Part shown: positions 6,108-7,790 of the stretch, one piece after another
Position numbering within the stretch: the stretch's first letter is position 1
Layout of the letters: each line of letters opens with the position of its first letter
Assembly: GCA_020625635.1 (NCBI GenBank)
Contig: JAHLBL010000070.1
Coordinates: 1 to 7,790 of the forward strand
Length of the DNA: 7,790 bases
Reading direction: 5' to 3'
Origin: a bacterium
GTDB lineage: Bacteria > Bacillota > Clostridia > Oscillospirales > Acutalibacteraceae
The notes under the pieces: model-generated
What the model saw: only the letters and a program-made list of their open reading frames with translations
Databases searched by the model: none
Told to the model about the DNA's origin: nothing
Program-made: the position numbers and the translations under genes

Positions 6108-6141
6108 AAGGGAAGGCTCAAAACAAACGAGCCTTCCCTTT
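6108..6141 (+). terminator. Terminator at the end of the malEFG operon
   Basis: AAGGGAAGGCTC (6108-6119) pairs perfectly with GAGCCTTCCCTT (6129-6140) around a 9-base A-rich loop. It starts 12 bases after the malG stop. The T-run after the stem is short (CCCTTTAATT), so termination may be incomplete and some read-through into the amylase gene is possible. Confidence 0.75.
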
Positions 6142-6156
6142 AATTAAAATGCAGTA

Positions 6157-6259
6157 TCAATAGTGGAAAGTGACAAGTTATAAGCAATAGAAAGTGATGT
6201 GTTTTTTCAATACAAAAACGCGAGTAAAAAACTTTTCACTTAAAACTTATCACTATTGA
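6157..6259. repeat. Imperfect palindromic AGTGAAAAGT-type element
   Basis: The arms 6157-6184 and 6232-6259 are inverted repeats that match at 21 of 28 positions without gaps; the outer 9 bases, TCAATAGTG and CACTATTGA, match perfectly. The 47-base centre includes CAATAGAAAGTGA (6185-6197), a shortened direct copy of CAATAGTGGAAAGTGA (6158-6173). It encodes nothing. It looks like a small interspersed palindromic element of the MITE or REP sort, though copy number cannot be judged from one window. Confidence 0.5.
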
Positions 6260-6266
6260 ATCGCGT

Positions 6267-6297
6267 TTGTACATACGGGCTGCTCTTTTGGTATTGA
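6267..6297 (+). promoter_or_regulatory. Possible promoter of the GH13 lipoprotein gene
   Basis: TTGTAC (6267-6272) is followed after 19 bases by TATTGA (6292-6297), preceded by TGG (6289-6291) as an extended -10. The same TTGTA and TGGTATT words form the malE promoter. TTTGTACATA (6266-6275) overlapping the -35 differs at one base from TTTGTGCATA found twice upstream of malE. The spacing is long and the -10 is imperfect, so this is a tentative call. Confidence 0.35.
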
Positions 6298-6336
6298 GCG
6301 AGCCCCTTTACTTTTTCTTTAAACAGAGGAAAAACT

Positions 6337-7790
6337 ATGAAAAAACTTATTTCCCTTATTCTCACCGCCGCAATGCTCATCACCTGCGCGGCGCTTACCT
6401 CGTGCGGCGGGGACAACTCCGCGGGCGATCCCGTGGACACGCTTGAGGTGCATCCCTCGACCGACAAATACCGCAACTACTACGAAATTTTCGTCACCTC
6501 GTTCTGCGACAGCGACGACGACGGCTTCGGAGACCTTCAGGGCATAATCTCCAAGCTCGACTACCTCAACGACGGCGACCCGACCACCGACACCGACCTC
6601 GGTATCGACGGAATCTGGCTCACGCCGATAATGCCCTCCGCGTCATACCACAAGTACGACGTGGACGATTACTTCAACATCGACTCCGCCTTCGGCACGC
6701 TCGACGACTTCGACCAGCTCGTTAAACAGTGCCACAAGCGCGGGATAAAGCTCATAATAGATATGGTGCTCAACCACTGTTCGAGCTATCATCCGCTGTT
6801 CAAGTCCGCCTGCAAGCAGGCGCTCGAGGGCAACCTCGACGGCGACGCGCGCTATTTTGAGATCGCTCACTACGACGAGAACCCCGGCGACGCCTACACC
6901 TCGATCGGCAAGGGCTATTACTACGAGTCGAATTTCTCCCCGCGTATGCCCGAGTGGAATCTCAACGAAAAGTGCACGCGCGACTACTTCAGCAAAATCA
7001 GCAAATTCTGGCTAAAGGATCACGACGTCGACGGCTTCCGTCTTGACGCAACGCTCTACTACACGAACTCCCACACCGACGGCAAGGAGTTTCTGAAGTG
7101 GTTCTACTCCGACGCCAAAAAGATAAAGTCCGACGTTTACATGGTCGGCGAGGAATGGTCGGGCAACGCCGATATCATCGATATGTATGAGTCGGGCGCG
7201 GACAGCTTCTTCTCGTTCAACTTCGCGGGACCGTCGGGCGGCTTTATGGAGGCGGCGCGCAACGGCTCCGCTCCCGCGCTCGTTTCACAGCTCAAGCGCT
7301 ATGAGGAGTACACAAAGCAGTCCAACTCCGACGCGATAAACTGCTACTTCCTCTCGAATCACGACCAGATCCGCAGCGCCAACTACATCAGCGGCGTCGG
7401 CGCGAGCGGCGTGAAGATGGCGGCGGCGCTCTATATGCTCTTGCCCGGCAACTCGTTCATTTACTACGGCGAGGAGCTCGGTCTGTCACAGGACGGCTCC
7501 CAGAACGCCGACGAGTACAAGCGCGAGCCGATGATATGGGACAGCGAAAAGCTGCCCGAGATCAACGTCGGCGGCGTTACTAAGGCTGACGAGAGCCAGT
7601 GCAAGTACGGCGGCGCAAAGCAGCAGTCCGAGGACAGCTGCTCGATTCTCAGCTTCTACCGCAGGCTGATCAAAATCAAGAACCAGAACCCCGAGATTGC
7701 ACGCGGCACGATCGACGAGAACGAAAGCGGCGACGACAGCGTTATGAGCTGCAAGCTCACTTCGGGCGACACAACGCTGCTCGTATATCA
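6337..7790 (+). CDS. GH13 alpha-amylase-family lipoprotein, 3' end outside the window
   Basis: This glycoside hydrolase is probably surface-anchored and cuts alpha-glucans such as starch or maltodextrins outside the cell. At least 484 residues are present and no stop is reached. A signal peptide ends in the lipobox LTSC (Cys23 lipidated). The (beta/alpha)8 barrel starts near residue 47 and shows the Ca-binding type loop DSDDDGFGD (58-66), region I DMVLNH (142-147), region V MPEWN (204-208), region II GFRLDA with nucleophile Asp237, region III GEEW with acid/base Glu272, and region IV NHD with Asp343. All three catalytic acids are present, so it should be active. HPLF after region I and MPEWN resemble the oligo-1,6-glucosidase/neopullulanase side of GH13, so alpha-glucosidase or neopullulanase activity is possible. 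The start follows AGAGGA (6325-6330) by 6 bases. Its codons are more GC-ending than those of malE. Its place beside malEFG supports a starch-use role. Confidence 0.9.
   Translation, partial: MKKLISLILTAAMLITCAALTSCGGDNSAGDPVDTLEVHPSTDKYRNYYEIFVTSFCDSDDDGFGDLQGIISKLDYLNDGDPTTDTDLGIDGIWLTPIMPSASYHKYDVDDYFNIDSAFGTLDDFDQLVKQCHKRGIKLIIDMVLNHCSSYHPLFKSACKQALEGNLDGDARYFEIAHYDENPGDAYTSIGKGYYYESNFSPRMPEWNLNEKCTRDYFSKISKFWLKDHDVDGFRLDATLYYTNSHTDGKEFLKWFYSDAKKIKSDVYMVGEEWSGNADIIDMYESGADSFFSFNFAGPSGGFMEAARNGSAPALVSQLKRYEEYTKQSNSDAINCYFLSNHDQIRSANYISGVGASGVKMAAALYMLLPGNSFIYYGEELGLSQDGSQNADEYKREPMIWDSEKLPEINVGGVTKADESQCKYGGAKQQSEDSCSILSFYRRLIKIKNQNPEIARGTIDENESGDDSVMSCKLTSGDTTLLVY

Noticed and set aside
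6256..6272. Possible CcpA cre site (TTGAATCGCG) before the amylase gene
   Set aside because: It lacks one base of the TGNAANCG core, so it does not fit the consensus.

Overview
The window looks like chromosomal DNA from an anaerobic Gram-positive of the class Clostridia, most likely the Ruminococcus/Oscillospiraceae group. This is inferred from the lipoprotein signal peptides, strong AGGAGG-type ribosome binding sites, near-consensus vegetative promoters, a clostridial-type MurE, and a maltodextrin importer that lacks its own ATPase gene. Coding sequence is moderately GC-rich and the spacers are AT-rich. No tRNA, rRNA, transposase, CRISPR array or phage gene was seen.

Layout. Positions 1-95 hold a bidirectional intrinsic terminator. 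A complete murE (cell-wall UDP-MurNAc-tripeptide ligase) lies on the minus strand at 96-1556, with its own promoter just upstream. A 517-base divergent spacer (1557-2073) follows. It carries five exact copies of the octamer TTTGTGCA/TGCACAAA, three near-copies, and a good promoter for the rightward operon. On the plus strand come a lipoprotein solute-binding protein of the MalE type (2074-3459), a structured 210-base intercistronic spacer, a MalF-type permease (3670-5238), a MalG-type permease overlapping it by 4 bases (5235-6095), a strong terminator-like hairpin (6108-6140), a 103-base imperfect palindromic element (6157-6259), and a GH13 alpha-amylase-family lipoprotein that starts at 6337 and runs off the right edge.

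How the genes work together. The GH13 enzyme is predicted to sit on the outer face of the membrane and cut starch or maltodextrins. The binding protein captures the oligosaccharides and MalF/MalG carry them inside. The ATPase must come from elsewhere, probably a shared MsmX/UgpC-type protein. murE is transcribed in the opposite direction and has no evident functional link.

The most interesting content is regulatory. It comprises the octamer cluster upstream of the maltodextrin operon, a near-copy of it at the presumed amylase promoter, competing hairpins in the operon leader, and two structured elements between malE and malF, one of them a perfect 16-bp inverted repeat. MurE also shows a DNPR to DNSR change in its diaminopimelate-recognition motif. 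I saw no clearly new multi-gene system.
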